A DNA stretch of 64,000 bases from the NCBI RefSeq assembly GCF_014905175.1, contig NC_057792.1, positions 18,172,963-18,236,962 on the forward strand. The letters run 5' to 3'. The translations under genes were made by a program, and so were the position numbers. Shown here in pieces: positions 9,575 through 22,651 of the stretch (positions are counted from its first letter, which is position 1; each line of letters begins with the position of its first letter). The DNA is from Aphidius gifuensis. Its lineage: Eukaryota; Arthropoda; Insecta; Hymenoptera; Braconidae. The notes under the pieces are model-generated. The model searched no databases. It was not told the origin of the DNA and saw nothing but the letters and a program-made list of their open reading frames with translations.

Positions 9575-10688
9575 GTAAGCAATTTTTTCCATGCTAAGAT
9601 TTTTTTTTTTTTCTTTTTGAAAATATAAAATTATCATGAAAATTTTATATTCAATAAATTTTTTAATTTCAAAATTTATTATATTTAAAAAAAAAAATTA
9701 ATAAATCCAATTATTTTATAGCCCATCATTAATTATAACATGACGAAATTTTAATTTATCAATATTTAAATTATTTCAAAAATTCAATTAATTGTTCATT
9801 AACTTTTGTGGTAAATAAAAAAAAAATTTAATACAATTTTTATTCAATAAATTCATGAAAATTAAAAATGAAAAAAATTTAATAGAAAATTATTATTTAA
9901 AAAAATGTTCAATGTCAATTTGTTAATTTTTTTTTAAATATTGATTATCAAATATTTTTCAATAATTAAATTTCGAAATTTAATATGTAATAATTAATTA
10001 ACATCTAGAAAAAAATTTCGATCTATTTCGATATTTCGAAAATCGTTAAATTTTAAATATTTTTTTCTTTCTGTATATTTTACTAACAACTTGATGAATT
10101 AAATAATTGTAAAATTAATTAAATATAATTTTAAAAATCTATAATAATAATTAGTCTTATTTATTAATTAATATTTTTTCAAATTATGTTATTTTTAAAT
10201 AACTTTGTATTCACATTTAGTATATAGATTTAAAAATTCGAAACAAAGCAATAGCACGCATTGACTGTGTTGACTCGTACATTTTCATTTCAAACAAAGA
10301 ACACTTGCCCACCCAAGTTTAAAGTCAGCTGATTTAATATATAATATATATATCAAAATACTCAAGAGGAATGGTATTAAAGAAATCAGTAATGGTTTAA
10401 ATACCACAGTCGAAACTTGTATAAGACCAGTGTCACGGAGGAGTGTCTAACAGCCACGCCGGTTGTGGCTGAACCCTCTAATTTAACAACAATACAATTA
10501 AAAAAATAATAATTCAATATTACATAACATTGAAATAATTGACCATATTGTGATTAATATTTAGTGATTTAAATTATATTAATTACTAAATTTATTATCG
10601 TAATAAAAAAATTAAAAATTATAAAAAGTTTTTCTTTTTTTAATTTATTTTATCAATAATAGTGTTAATTATTTTATTAAAAAAATAG
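9575..10688 (+). other. Putative 5' UTR intron of the LRRC20-like gene
   Basis: A/T-rich, with a more complex island at 10230-10480. The island contains CAGCCAC (10451-10457) and GTGGCTG (10465-10471), a perfect 7-bp inverted repeat around a GCCGGTT loop. The island could be an alternative promoter or a UTR exon. No ORF seen. Confidence 0.35.
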
Positions 10689-10692
10689 AATA

Positions 10693-13600
10693 ATGAAGCC
10701 ACCAACTTATAACAATGAAGATAATCAACAAATTAGTCAAGAACAGGGTGAAAGAAATGTTGCTAATGCTGTTTGTGTACAATTAGCTGGTAGAGCTATC
10801 ATAAGAGTTGTTTCACGTTGTGAAGAAGCACAAGATAATTGCAATTTAGGTATGCAAATAAAAGAAATTAATTGAAAATAATAATAATTATAAATTAATA
10901 TTAATTTAAATATAATAATTTATTTTAAAATTATTTTAAAATAAAACACTAATTTAATCAAACTTTTAATAGAATTTTTCAAGAATTTTTTAATTTAAAT
11001 ATTAGAAAAATTTGTCAATTAATTAATAAAATTTATTAATCATTGAATATTTAATTTGCTTATATAATTAATAATTAATTCTAAATATTTTGTAATTTTT
11101 TTTCCATTTCAATTTGTACTTTCTTTTTTTTTTTTTTTTCTTCTTCATGTGAACTCATATGAAAATTAATGTCTTCCGGTGAAATTAATTTATATTGTTT
11201 TATGTTATTATGCAACTGAAAAATTATTAAGATGAGTAAAAAAAATTTATAGACTTGTGGGTTTGTTTTTATTTGAGCTGGATTATTTGATTTTTAAATT
11301 TTATAGTTTAAATGGTAATTTTATGATTATTGAGAGTGTAATATTGCGCATGTCTTGTTTACAAAATGAATTTAAATAAAAGTAGAAAAAAAGATAGAAA
11401 AATAAAATAAAGATAGAGGAAAAAGTTGGAGTAGTGGAGAGTAACGTGTGTCTAAAGTAGTAACACACACAGTGTTGTAGTAATAGATCAAGTTTCAAAT
11501 AAAAATGGCGAATATTGTGACAAAAGTTGTTAATCAATGTGAAAAAGCACAAGAAAATCATTCACTTGGTAATTTAAATTATTCTAATGTGATAATTAAT
11601 CGAGTAAATTATTTTTTGTTGCGTGAAAATAGTATTGTATATTTACACATACATGTTTACGCAGAAAAATATATAACCGTTTTTTTTTTATATCACGCTA
11701 AGATTATTATTCAAAGATCTGAAAAAGAAAGTTACTTTATTTTATAATTATAATTTGTTCACTTGAAATATAACTGCTAATATTTTTTACTGTAAATATA
11801 AATTTTATTTATAAGGAAAACAAAGTTTCATTGTGTTTTGTTTAAATATCGATGATGATTCATATTGAAACATTAATTTATATATGTTTTTCTATTTAAA
11901 GAATTGAGAATTTATTTTCTTTTAGAATTTCCTCATACCAAGATACTTCAAAGATAGCAACAATAAGGAAAAGCGAAAGAAAATGTCGGAAGAGATCGGT
12001 TATAAAAGTAGTGGGGTTTAAACAATTACCGAGAATAATTTCTCTTTTTTTTTTTAAACATGCGAGTAATCAATTTGAATATCGATATCAATTTTCTTTT
12101 TTTAAATGCGATTATAATCAATTCTAAAATATATGTATAAATATTTTTTTACATAGACGAGTAATTAAAAAATTGCAATCTTAGTAAAAAATCTAAAAAG
12201 AAAAACAAAGTGTTTATTATTTTAAACTAATTACTGTTTCAAAAATAATTAAAATAATTTATTGGTAAACTAATTATTCTAACAGTAAATTATATATTTT
12301 GATTTTTATTAATAATTTAAATTTTAATTATAAATTAAATATTTTTGTTGTCATTTTTATTTGAAATAGTAAAAATAATTAATTTAAAAATAATTTTGAA
12401 TATGGCTTTTACAGTTTTATGGATAAATTTTTCATATACTTTTGTCCTTGGCAATTGTAAATTTAATTTTTTAAAAACTATATTTATAACAAGAAAAAAA
12501 AAAACTACCTCTCTTCCTGGGAAAATTCCAATTTTGTGATTACATCGTAAAAAATTATAAATCAAATAAAGTAATGGATTATAATATTTTGAGTTTTGTA
12601 TAAAATTAACAATGAAAAAAATCAAACAAACGAATTTAGGGTAGAAAATTTCGATAGAGAAAATGATAAACGATCGAAAAAAAATTCTAAAAGTTTAATA
12701 AATTTAATTATTATCAAGAAAGAAAATCGTATTGTGAAAATATAGCTATTTTTAATTTTTAACATTTGACTTTGAGACAAAAGTTTTGCAGTGACAATGA
12801 CCTACACAAAAAAATTTGATACATAAATAAATTTAAATGTTAAAGCAATGTTTCATTTTAAATATAAATTATCTATATATATATTCCATAAAAGTTTTTT
12901 TAGTCAAATAAAAATGGTAGTTCAATGACGTGTTTAAACAAAAAAATTAAAAAACAAATACACTTTATTTGTACGTTCAAACAAAGAAAAAATAATAGTT
13001 TTATAATTATTTATTTTAAAACTCCAAATTACTTCTACTTATTATTTTTTTTATTTTGATTTTTATATGAATTAAAAAAAATTAATCAACTTAAATGAAA
13101 AATATAAAAACATGCTCAATATTTTTTTTTATAAATAGAATTATTAAATTGTTTTATAAATATAATTTTTACAGATTTGTCAGACTGCCAATTGATGCAA
13201 GTACCAGATGCAGTTTATCATCTAATGCGACACACAGATTTGAATAGTTGTGATTTGTCTAACAATGTCATTACCAAAATTCCACCAAAACTTGCCATCA
13301 AATTTTCCACCATAACTGGTAAAAATAAAAAAATCTTATCTACTTTTATTAACAATAAATATAATCATGTTATTAATTATTTAAATTAATATCTGTAGAA
13401 CTGAATTTAAGCCACAACCGACTGAGCAAACTACCTGAAGAATTAGTGGAACTTCAGGATCTTGAAAGACTTGATATTTCACACAATTCATTTATAGTAC
13501 TTCCTTCTGTCACATGTCAAATACCACAATTGAGAAGACTCTATGCAAATGACAATTCTATTATTGGTAAATAAATTTAATTAGCCAAATATTAAAAATA

Positions 13601-13812
13601 TATTTTCATAATTTTAATAAATATTTTATATTTATTCATTTACAGAAATTGATGTAGAACAGATTAAATGTTCTCCAGCACTTGAATTTATTGATTTACG
13701 TGGTAACACAATACCACCAAGAACACATGCACTTCTTCTTGAAGATTGTGGTAAAACAAAAATTGAATTAACACCAAGACACGTTGAAGATTGGGAAGAT
13801 CTTAATGTTTAA
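10693..13812 (+). CDS. Lrrc20: LRRC20-like small leucine-rich-repeat protein
   Basis: Coding exons: 10693-10849 (1a) or 11505-11568 (1b), then 13175-13318, 13399-13566, 13646-13812. Products are 211 aa (1a) or 180 aa (1b). Both first exons end in phase 1 and both regenerate Asp at the junction (…L-DLSDCQLMQVP). The body has about five leucine-rich repeats, including LDLSDCQLMQVPDAVY, LNLSHNRLSKLPEELVEL and LDISHNSFIVLPSVTC. It matches the layout of vertebrate LRRC20 (VARV…C.L…FP…), a short cytoplasmic repeat protein of unknown function. Exon 1b matches the family N terminus best. Exon 1a adds about 30 polar residues before the homologous segment. The last exon ends WEDLNV. Family assignment is good; strict orthology is less certain. 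Confidence 0.82.
10850..11504 (+). promoter_or_regulatory. Region between alternative first exons 1a and 1b, possible internal promoter
   Basis: A/T-rich DNA with long T runs (for example near 11130). It becomes more complex from about 11320 to the 1b ATG at 11505, with AAATAAAAGT-type and TGTGTCTAAAGTAG sequence. No acceptor with a good tract directly precedes the 1b ATG, so 1b more likely starts from its own promoter. Inference only. Confidence 0.35.
11505..11568 (+). other. Lrrc20: Alternative first coding exon 1b of the LRRC20-like gene
   Basis: ATG at 11505 encodes MANIVTKVVNQCEKAQENHSL, followed by donor TTG|GTAATT at 11569 in phase 1, the same phase as exon 1a. Its product aligns with the end of 1a (IIRVVSRCEEAQDNCNL): V, VV, CE, AQ, N and L coincide. 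The two first exons are therefore duplicates of each other. Confidence 0.7.
11569..13174 (+). other. Intron of the LRRC20-like gene carrying repeat copy 2
   Basis: Long intron before the first shared exon. Apart from the dispersed repeat at 12287-12714 it is A/T-rich with no supported gene. A somewhat more complex segment lies at 11930-12030. Confidence 0.5.
12287..12714 (+). repeat. Dispersed repeat copy 2 (about 430 bp)
   Basis: Direct repeat of 8516-8943, located inside an intron of the LRRC20-like gene. The high identity in otherwise fast-changing A/T DNA indicates a recent duplication or mobile origin. No coding capacity or terminal structure was recognised. Confidence 0.75.
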
Positions 13813-16432
13813 AATTTATGATGATCATGTCATCAAAATTGATTGCATCTAAAAGTTGAAATTTTTTTTTGTTCAATATATTTAATTCTCAATGATAGTT
13901 TAAACGAAAACAAATTTATATTACTTACGTAATTAATTTTCTTCAATAGAATATTTTGTAATAATTTTTAGAGTTGATAATTTTCATGACAATATGTAGA
14001 TATGTATAGCAAGATAAAATTTAAAAATTTCTCCATGGTTATTTACAAGAAATTGTCTGATTTCCAAAGAGATCCTTCACCAGTAGATAAACAAAAAAAT
14101 AGAACTGTATACTTATCGTTTACAAAGCCACAAACTTATCAGTTAAATGTAGACAAAAATTATTATTTTTTTTCGATTCATGACTAGTCATATAACAAGC
14201 ACAAAGTGTCTTACTACTTTAATCTTAAAATAATCCTTAATTAATTTGTGATACAAGTGCGTTGTTTAGATAATTTTATAATACAAAGATGACAAGCAAA
14301 ATGATGATGATGATCTGAGTATGATTGCCATCAATACTTTGGTCTTAATTATTATTCGCTTATATTCATCAAATATAAATTTTTTTTCTAACAGTGTTTA
14401 ATTTTTTTCTAATACACGGTTGTAAGTAAAATGAATGAATGAATTTATATTGAAAAAAAATTGATTAACTATTGGAATAAACAAATGATAATTATTGTTG
14501 ATTTATAAATTAAATTGTTATTGATAAATGTACAAGTAGTATTTTATATTTTCAAGATGACAGCTGTCTTTTTTTTTTTTTTCTAGCTTCAAAGAAATAA
14601 AATAAATTTTTTAATTGACACATTAATCATTAAAGTCTAGCTCAAATAATTATTGACTTATTATTACCAAAGTAACAAATATTTGTTATATGTAAATTAA
14701 AATAAATAAATAAATTAGCAATATTTTCTAAAAACAAAAACAAATTTTCTTGTGGTTTAAGAGTAAAATGATCTTTTCCATCAGCTTGAAGAAATAAAAT
14801 ACATTGCTCATATCATATTTTAAATTGATAAAAATAAAAATTAGATAAACATGTTTTTACTGTAAATATTTTACAATAATTCAAGTTGAATATAAATAAA
14901 GAAATTTGTAAAAAAAAAAAAATTCACCAATGATAAAATAATTATTGTAAAATTAAAAAATTATACTTTCAATTTTTTTTTATTTTTAATTTTTAATAAC
15001 TTGTCTGAATGTAAAAAAAAAAACAAAAAAATAACTAATTTTTTACAAAATTTATATATTGCTATATAATCAATGATAAATAAAAACAAATATAATATTA
15101 ATGTGTATTTTTTTTTTGTTGTTAACTATTAAATTACGAGCCAATGTGTAAATTAATATTTTCATCTATTAAAAAGCCTTATTAATGAGTACAAAAAATA
15201 GCCTAATAAAAAATTCTAAAAATTATTTATAAGCCGTTTTTAATGTTGCAAAAAAAAAATTAATATAAAATAATGGGTGTAATTGGATATTATTATAATA
15301 TTTTTTTTTTTACAATATTCAACTAATAATTTACAATAAATTTTAAACTGCTGTATTTATTTAGTTGACGTACATTGTATAATACACTTTTGATGCATTT
15401 TTATTAATAATGCACTTGAAACTAGACAATATTATTAGTATAATATTTAAAAAAAAAAAAATAAAGTATAATTTATTTACATAGAATGTCTCACATTAAA
15501 ATCTCAAAAGATTACACGACTAATTGATCATCAGCACATTACCATTTATTTTATTGTGACTTATTTAATATTTAGCTCAAAGTCAACTATAACTGAATCA
15601 ATAATTAAAGAGTAAAATTAAAAATCAATTTTATTAGTTATATATTTTTAAATATAAAAGAGAGTGGCCATTAAATTGATAAATTAATCATTTTTTATTT
15701 GTTCAAACTTCTCTCTTTTATTTATACTGTTTTTATATTTATTTTTTTTTTATTTTTTTACCAATAATCTCTCAGTAAGTATAGATCTATTTTTGAGCAC
15801 ATTTAATCAAATTATCTCAAATTTATTACAAAAAATAGTAATCTTATAAGCGTGTGAGTTAATGATTTATATTTATTTTACTTTTGTTTTTCAATAAGTG
15901 CAAGATCACTTACACTTTATTGAGAGTTAATGTTTTTACTTTTTTTTGCAGTCATATAATTATCTATTGCGTATTAATTACATACACGTTTCATCACTTG
16001 TGGTATTTAAACAATAGATACAACATTATAAATGACAAAATTAAATAAAAAATAAAGAGTATATCCTACATAATATTTATGAATGTAATCGACAGATTGC
16101 ACAAACAGGGAGTTTGATTATACTGATCAAAATCAGAGTCTATTAATGTTCTAAATCTGATTATTTTAAAAAAAAAAAAAACACAACAAAATAATATATA
16201 AAATACTTAAACTGAGCCAGAGTTATATTTTCTAATGTTTCTTTTTTTTTTTTCTTTTGTCCAGGTATTAAGCAATATTTTATGAGTTAATATGTATAGT
16301 TTGTACATATACTTGATAATAAAAAAAAAGATAATATATCGAAGCTTTTATACCATCGATAATTTTGTGTTTAAAAATAATTTTTTACTTTTTTCTTTCT
16401 TGTTTTGCTCTTTTGGTTAGGCGTTGATCGAA
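13813..16432. other. Convergent intergenic region between LRRC20-like and Cip4
   Basis: About 2.6 kb holding both 3' UTRs. It has many A/T homopolymers and several AATAAA motifs on both strands. A 61-codon ORF at 14002-14187 has no recognisable homology and is probably chance. No RNA gene seen. Confidence 0.5.
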
Positions 16433-19400
16433 TTAGGTATTATATAATTGATATTCAATATACGAAGTAGGTACAAAGCCTTCAATTAATTGAGACATTC
16501 GACGAACTCTCGTCCATCCATCGCCTTGATCAAGCTCAATTATGTAAAGTTCTTCACCGTCATACATTGGAATTGAACCTTCACTCGTTGCTAAATATTA
16601 AATACAAAATATTAATAATAATAATTAAATATATGTATTTTCTTTTGTAATGAAAATTAATTACCATCAAATGGATAAAGAGCTCGACATGTGCCAAGTG
16701 GTGGTTGAGCATCAACCTCATCAACGTAATATTCTTCTCCAGCACTTTCAGGTAATGATGTTCGTGATGTACCAAGTCCAGACTCCGGGCTATTCGTGGA
16801 ACTGTGTATGAGTATGGTAAAACTAAAACTATTTCTACTTTCTTAAGCTTATTATTATTACTATTTTAAATTTATATAAAAATGTTATTAATTTAAATTT
16901 TTTATTTGAATATTATTGGTCTCTAGAAGAGGCATAAAAATTGATAAACTTTTCATGAATAAATGATTAAGATCTGTAATTTTTTATAACATTTTAAAAT
17001 GAAATATCTTTGAATATTTTAGTGAATAATTTTGTCATGCAAATTAATATCAACTTGATTTTAATTTTTTCGATTCATGAATATTTTATTTCTTGACATT
17101 CAATGACTGTGAGTTCTAAAATTGATATAATTTAATTTTTAAACAAGACATGTATATATACATTTCTATAAATAAAAAAAGTTTAATAAATTTTAAAGTA
17201 AAGTTTCTTTGTCAACATTTAAATTTAAAATGACAAATTCGCTGTTCATTTTTATTTTCTCGATTTGAAATAATATTTTTTAGATTTAAAACTGTAGCTA
17301 ATTTTGTTTTTTAAATTTTAGATAAATTAAAATATTATTCATGACATGTGGAGAAGGTATTTAATTTTTAAACGAGTGTAGATATAAGCAAACAAGTCAC
17401 AAAGAAGGTTATTTAAAATCGACGTTAGCACAAGGTCACATTCAACGATCGACCCACCAAAAAATAAAATAAAAAAACAACTTGTTTTACTAACTAACAC
17501 TAGTTTGAAAATCACTTAGCTCTCGCAGTCAACGAAATAAATTATTTCATAATATATAACAACACAACATGTGTTAAGTAAAAAACTTACTCGTGAATTT
17601 GTTGAGGTGTTCCAGGTGCACTTTTTTTATGAACAAGTTGATTAGCATGAGCATTGCTAACACTAGAATCTGATGCTGATCTTGACAAACTTTCTTCACC
17701 ACCTGAATGACTCGATCGCCGTGAATCATTTACCCTTACAGTTGATCCATTACTATTTGTTTTTCTTGTTCCTTGACTTGGACTGTAATATTTTAATGAT
17801 AAATATAACAATAAATAAATTTTAATATACAAATAATAATTACCTTGATAAATTAACACCAGTGTTAACTGCATCATTAAGATAACCCTGAAATTTTGTA
17901 AGTTCAACACCAAGTTTTTCTAATTTTTGACTTGATTGATTCAATTGTCCTTCTATACTCATTGGATCACCCAATGCTGGATTTTGTTCATAAACACCTT
18001 TCATTTTCATAAGTGCATCTCTTGCATTAGTTTCTTGATGAATTTTAACCTGAATTTCATCTAAACGTTGTTGTAATTTTTTTTTTCTTTGATTTGGCGG
18101 TAAATCACTACAGTCTTCTTTTCCACCGTCATTTAAATTATTCTATTAAAAAAATATAGTAATTAATTGTGAGGACAATTAGGTTTTAATATATAATTAA
18201 TAAAAAATTTTGAATATTACAAACCTTATTACCAATAAATATTCCAAATAATCCAACACGTTTTTTATTTTTAATACCAGAAACAGTACCTTTCATTGTA
18301 AGATGATTATGTATAGGTTGCATTGTTGTTTGTGATAATTGTGTATTACTATCATATGTTTTAGCAGCTGATAAATCTTCAAATGGAAAATCAACTGGTG
18401 GTGAAAAACCACTTTTAAATCTTTCAATTACTAACATTGTATCATTTTTTTCATTTATTCCATTTGCTGCTTTTTCAATGCCATCAAGGCACTGTGATAT
18501 AATTGGCGAAACTGAACGCTCAATTTCTACTGATTTTAACATATAATTTCGCATGTTTTTAGTTCTTTTTTCATCTAATTCCTAATGACAATAAAATTAC
18601 ACCAATTCATTAATCTATTAGGGGAAAAAAAATGAATATAAAATTACCTGTAGATGATGAAAAACATCAGGCATTGCTGTGTGATAATGAAGAGTTTGCA
18701 TTTCATTTGTCTTTTGTAACTGATTAGCATATTCAGTTTTTGCATCTTCACTTTGTTGATTTTTTACAGTCATATTCATACGTTGTTTTTCCACCTAATT
18801 AAAATCAAAATATTAAAAATATATATCCAAAAAACAAGTATTAATTTCAATTTAATAAACAAAAAATTATAAACTCACTTCTGCTCGTGATAAATTTAAA
18901 TCACCATCAGCTCGTTGATAATTTTCTAATGCTCTTTCAGCTTCTCTAAAAGCTTTTTCATATGCTTTTCTTGCACGTTCTAAACTGCTTATTTGAGCTG
19001 TTAATGTTGTCATTAATCTTGCACCTTCTTGAAGATGTTTTTTTCTATCTTCTTTAAAATCTTTAACGAGAATATTTAGTTCACGCAAGACATTTGCCTG
19101 CAAATTCTCGGCGACTACTTCTCTTTGTCCAGCTTGATCATTAACTTCATTTAATTCTAATTTAAATGCTTTACAAGAACTATATCTATAAATTAAAATC
19201 AAACAATCACAATATTTAAATAGACATTTAAGAAAGCTTAAAATTATTATTTCAAATATCGCAATTTGTAATAAATAAATTACTCACTGATAATCTTCCT
19301 CTTCTTTTTTCTTCGGTTGATAATTTTTCACTAGCCTTCTGTAATTTTAATAATAAAATACTGTTAACATTATGAAAAATTATATTCAATGTAAAATTTT

Positions 19401-21513
19401 GTAGTTAAATAATTATTTACCTGAGATTTCCGGCATATTCAACTTCAATTTTACATCGATCTCTAATAAAATGTCCATAACGTTCCAGAAAATCAATTCC
19501 CTTTTGTGTATGAAGGGACAGATTGTCATACTGGTCCTGTAAATTAATAATAAATATATTTTCAATAATTAATATCAATTCATACAACAGCAAGAAATAA
19601 TAAAAAAAATTTTAATTTAACAATTAAACTTTGCATGTTAATTTAAAGACCAAAAAAACGAATTTATTTTTTGGGGAACTTGCAATTTTTAAGCTTTAAA
19701 GTGTGCATATTTTTAAATATTTATTCGCTTTTTTTTTTTTTATTAATATAAACATTCTCGTTTTAAAAATCTCAGCCTCAATAAATTTATATTTTTCAAC
19801 ACTGACTCAGAGAAAGTTGAACTTTCTGCGAATACTAAACGTTTACAGAATTCTACCAGGTAAAACAATTAGCACAAATTTATGATAACTTTTTTTTTTT
19901 TTGTTTATTTATTCTAGCTAAAATATATGTCTATTAATTTATAAAAAAAAATGAATCTTGAATTTTGAAATATAAAATAATATTATCAATTAAAATTAAA
20001 ATCAAATAAAACATTTCAAAATTAAATTTCAATTTATCAATTTAAAAAATTATCAAACATAAAAAATCAATTAATAAGATATCAAGATGAATAATTAATT
20101 TAAAATCAATAAAACTCTGCATTAATGCCAAAATAAATATTTATCATTTCGCATTTTTTAAAGCTACTTTTAAACGTCAAAAAAAAATAAATAAATATAC
20201 TTTTTTCTATAAATCATCATCTTGGTATTGAAGGTTGTATTGAAAAAAAAAAATAATAAAAGAGTAAGTATAAATATAACCGACGAAAATAAAGTAAAAA
20301 AAAAAAAATACAAATTTCATTAACATGATACCGGGCCTATATAGCAACGTCGCCACGTGATTTAGCTCAAAACCATGTGTTGAAATAATTATAGAAATAA
20401 TTGTACATTTAAAAATGAAAAAAAAAAAAACATAAAAGATAAACAAGAGTGTGTTTTTTTGAAGTACACAGTGTTGTTTCTACAAGCCTTGATGTATTTG
20501 ATAAATCATTATAAATTAAAAATCTTTGATAATTTATTTTTTAAATGTACTAATCTTGATTTATTATGTCAAGTGGTGTTTTTACATTTAAAAGTTGATA
20601 GAAAACATTGTTGTTTTTGTTGTGACCAGAATGACTAATATTTTAGGTATATGGTTAATGTCATTATTGATAATTTAAATGAATCATTTGATAAAAGAAA
20701 ATAACTCTCACTTTTTCACTACTTTCAAAGTATTAAAAAAAAAAAAACAAATTTAATATTATAAATATATAATTTATAGCTTTAAATATATATTTTATTA
20801 TAAAAAAAATATATTGTTTATCTATAAAACAAAAAAAGAAAGTTATCAACAAAAATTAACAGGTTATTTTTAAATATTACAACAAATAATTTCTACTGAT
20901 AAAAAAACGAGAAAAAAAAAAATCTTTTTATTTATTTAATTTTTTCTTATCAATAAACAGATAAGAATTTATATTAAAAAAAAAAGAAAAAAAAAAAAAC
21001 CCAATATTGAAAGAACAAATGAATATTGACAAGTGAAAATTAATTATTGACAATTAATTTTTGGGCGTTTTTATTTATAGGTAAACTTGTTAGAAAAAAA
21101 ATTAATTATTGCAATATATATATATAAAAGAATGACAAATCAATCCACTCCCTTAACGGTCCAAGGTTAAATATACGAGACGATGATGATGACGATAATA
21201 ATAATGTGTCAGTTGACATTTTGTTTCATTATTAAAAAAAAAAAAAAAAAAAGAAAAACAACAACAACAACAATACTTGTTAAAAAAAATTTAAATTGTC
21301 AAATAGGGTTGTTGTTTTATTATGATTATTTTAGTAAGGCGTGGAATTTTAGTAATGTATATCGAAGATGAGTCATAACACTTAATAACATGATACGACA
21401 CACACAAAAGACAATAATGCGGTAATGCGTCAGGTTTATATGTTTGTCATTTGATGCTTAATAATTAAACTATAGCCAAAATAACTTACCCAAAGTTCAC
21501 TACCCCAACTCAT
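16433..21513 (-). CDS. Cip4: Cip4 / TOCA-family F-BAR protein (Cdc42-interacting protein 4)
   Basis: Links membrane curvature to Cdc42/WASP-driven actin assembly in endocytosis. Ten coding exons on the minus strand: 21513-21490, 19536-19421, 19338-19288, 19185-18879, 18794-18648, 18581-18225, 18142-17844, 17782-17591, 16801-16665, 16590-16433. All phases close, giving 595 aa. Domains in order: F-BAR (starts MSWGSELWDQYDNLSLHT; contains EEEDYQYSSCKAF), an HR1/REM-type coiled coil for Cdc42 binding (LPPNQRKKKLQQRLDEIQ, then DALMKMKGVYEQNP), a Ser-rich linker, and a C-terminal SH3 (ALYPFDATSEGSIPMYDGEELYII, then GDGWTRVRR and GFVPTSYIE). The first exon codes only eight residues and is followed by a roughly 2-kb intron. 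It lies in tandem downstream of the PDC-E2 gene. Confidence 0.94.
16802..17590 (-). other. Cip4 intron between linker and SH3 exons
   Basis: 789-bp A/T-rich intron. A somewhat richer stretch at 17390-17560 (GACGTTAGCACAAGGTCAC…) was read on both strands without finding an exon with consistent phase. Confidence 0.5.
19537..21489 (-). other. Cip4 intron 1
   Basis: About 1.95 kb, dominated by A/T runs. At 20325-20390 there is a short G/C-containing island with TATATAG and an E-box CACGTG, a possible internal promoter or enhancer. ORFs here (such as 20207-20446 minus) are runs of Phe/Ile/Tyr and not credible. Confidence 0.4.
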
Positions 21514-22651
21514 TTCGTCCTATTTTAAAAAACAAAAAAATCCACCCAATCGCAAAACACACACAAAATCGTCCTTTACACTTCACATATGGATCTTACA
21601 CATAAGTTGATCTCAAAAACAACTATATTTAACGGCAAATTTATGCCGTTAAAAAAAACCAAAAAAAATAATCGAAAAAAAAAAAAAACTTGACAATATT
21701 ATTTTTTTAATAAATAATAAATTATAATTACATTAACTAATTTTAATATACAACACACATTTAGAAATAGATGTACAACATGTCCGCCGATATATAACTG
21801 TGTTTAACCAATCGGTTAATAATTACCAACACATACACACACAAACACCTTGCAGCAAGAGTTAAAACAAGCCGTGTCTGTCAAGACTGACCTTTTGGAC
21901 CTTTTTCCCCATTGGGATTTTGGGTTAATGATTCCCCCACCCATTAATACATGTGTAACTATAGCAACCCGATGAAAACCGAAAATTTCCAACAGTAGTT
22001 TTCTAATTTTTTTTATTAATTTTTATGACGTTTATAGATGACAGTACTGCTATATTCCAAATAAATTATTATTTAATTATTTAATAACAATGTTGTATTG
22101 TTTTATTGTTAATTATTATTTATTGTTTTTAAATTAAATTCATTTTGTTGATTTATTTTGATAATCTCATATTTATTCGAATATTATTTTTTTTTATTTC
22201 TTTTGTATTTTAATTACAACGCAATTTATTTACAAACGATTTTTTAAATTTAATTAATTTACAACCGAATTTATAAGATTTATTAATTATCAAGCAATCT
22301 ATTTAATTGTTAAACGAATTTCTCCGGGAAATCGTAATTAAAATATTTCGTTTGTAAGATTTCGATTGTTTTATTTTTTTACTATAAATTTTAACTAGTT
22401 TTGTACAGATTGTGATTGTTTAAATAAATCAAACAATGTATTATATAAGAAAATAATTGTCATTGATTATTACATGTGTCATTTTAAATATTTTAATAAA
22501 TTAAAATGTTTATTTTTGAGTATATCAATCAAATTTCAATAGTATTTATTTTCTTTTTGTTGATTGTTTTTTTCTTTTTTCGGTTGTTTAATTAATTAAT
22601 TAAATTTTTTTCTAGCTTTTTTTTTTTTCTTGTTATTAAATTATTATTTAT
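21514..22651 (-). promoter_or_regulatory. Cip4 upstream region and PDC-E2 3' UTR
   Basis: Upstream of the Cip4 start. It includes a perfect 10-bp inverted repeat at 21628-21653 and a G/C-richer block at 21840-21980 that may be the promoter. The distal part, next to 22651, is the 3' flank of the pyruvate dehydrogenase E2 gene. No start site could be fixed. Confidence 0.4.
21628..21653 (-). promoter_or_regulatory. Perfect 10-bp hairpin in the Cip4 5' region
   Basis: TTTAACGGCA, a 6-nt loop, then TGCCGTTAAA, about 115 bp upstream of the Cip4 ATG. It contains a CGGC/GCCG core, rare in this A/T background. If transcribed, it would form a hairpin in the 5' UTR. Confidence 0.45.

Noticed and set aside
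14002..14187. 61-codon plus-strand ORF in the LRRC20/Cip4 intergenic region
   Set aside because: More varied than most, but has no homology I recognise and no splice or promoter context; likely 3' UTR.
20207..20446. 79-codon minus-strand ORF in Cip4 intron 1
   Set aside because: Runs of Phe/Ile/Tyr from T-rich sequence; not coding.
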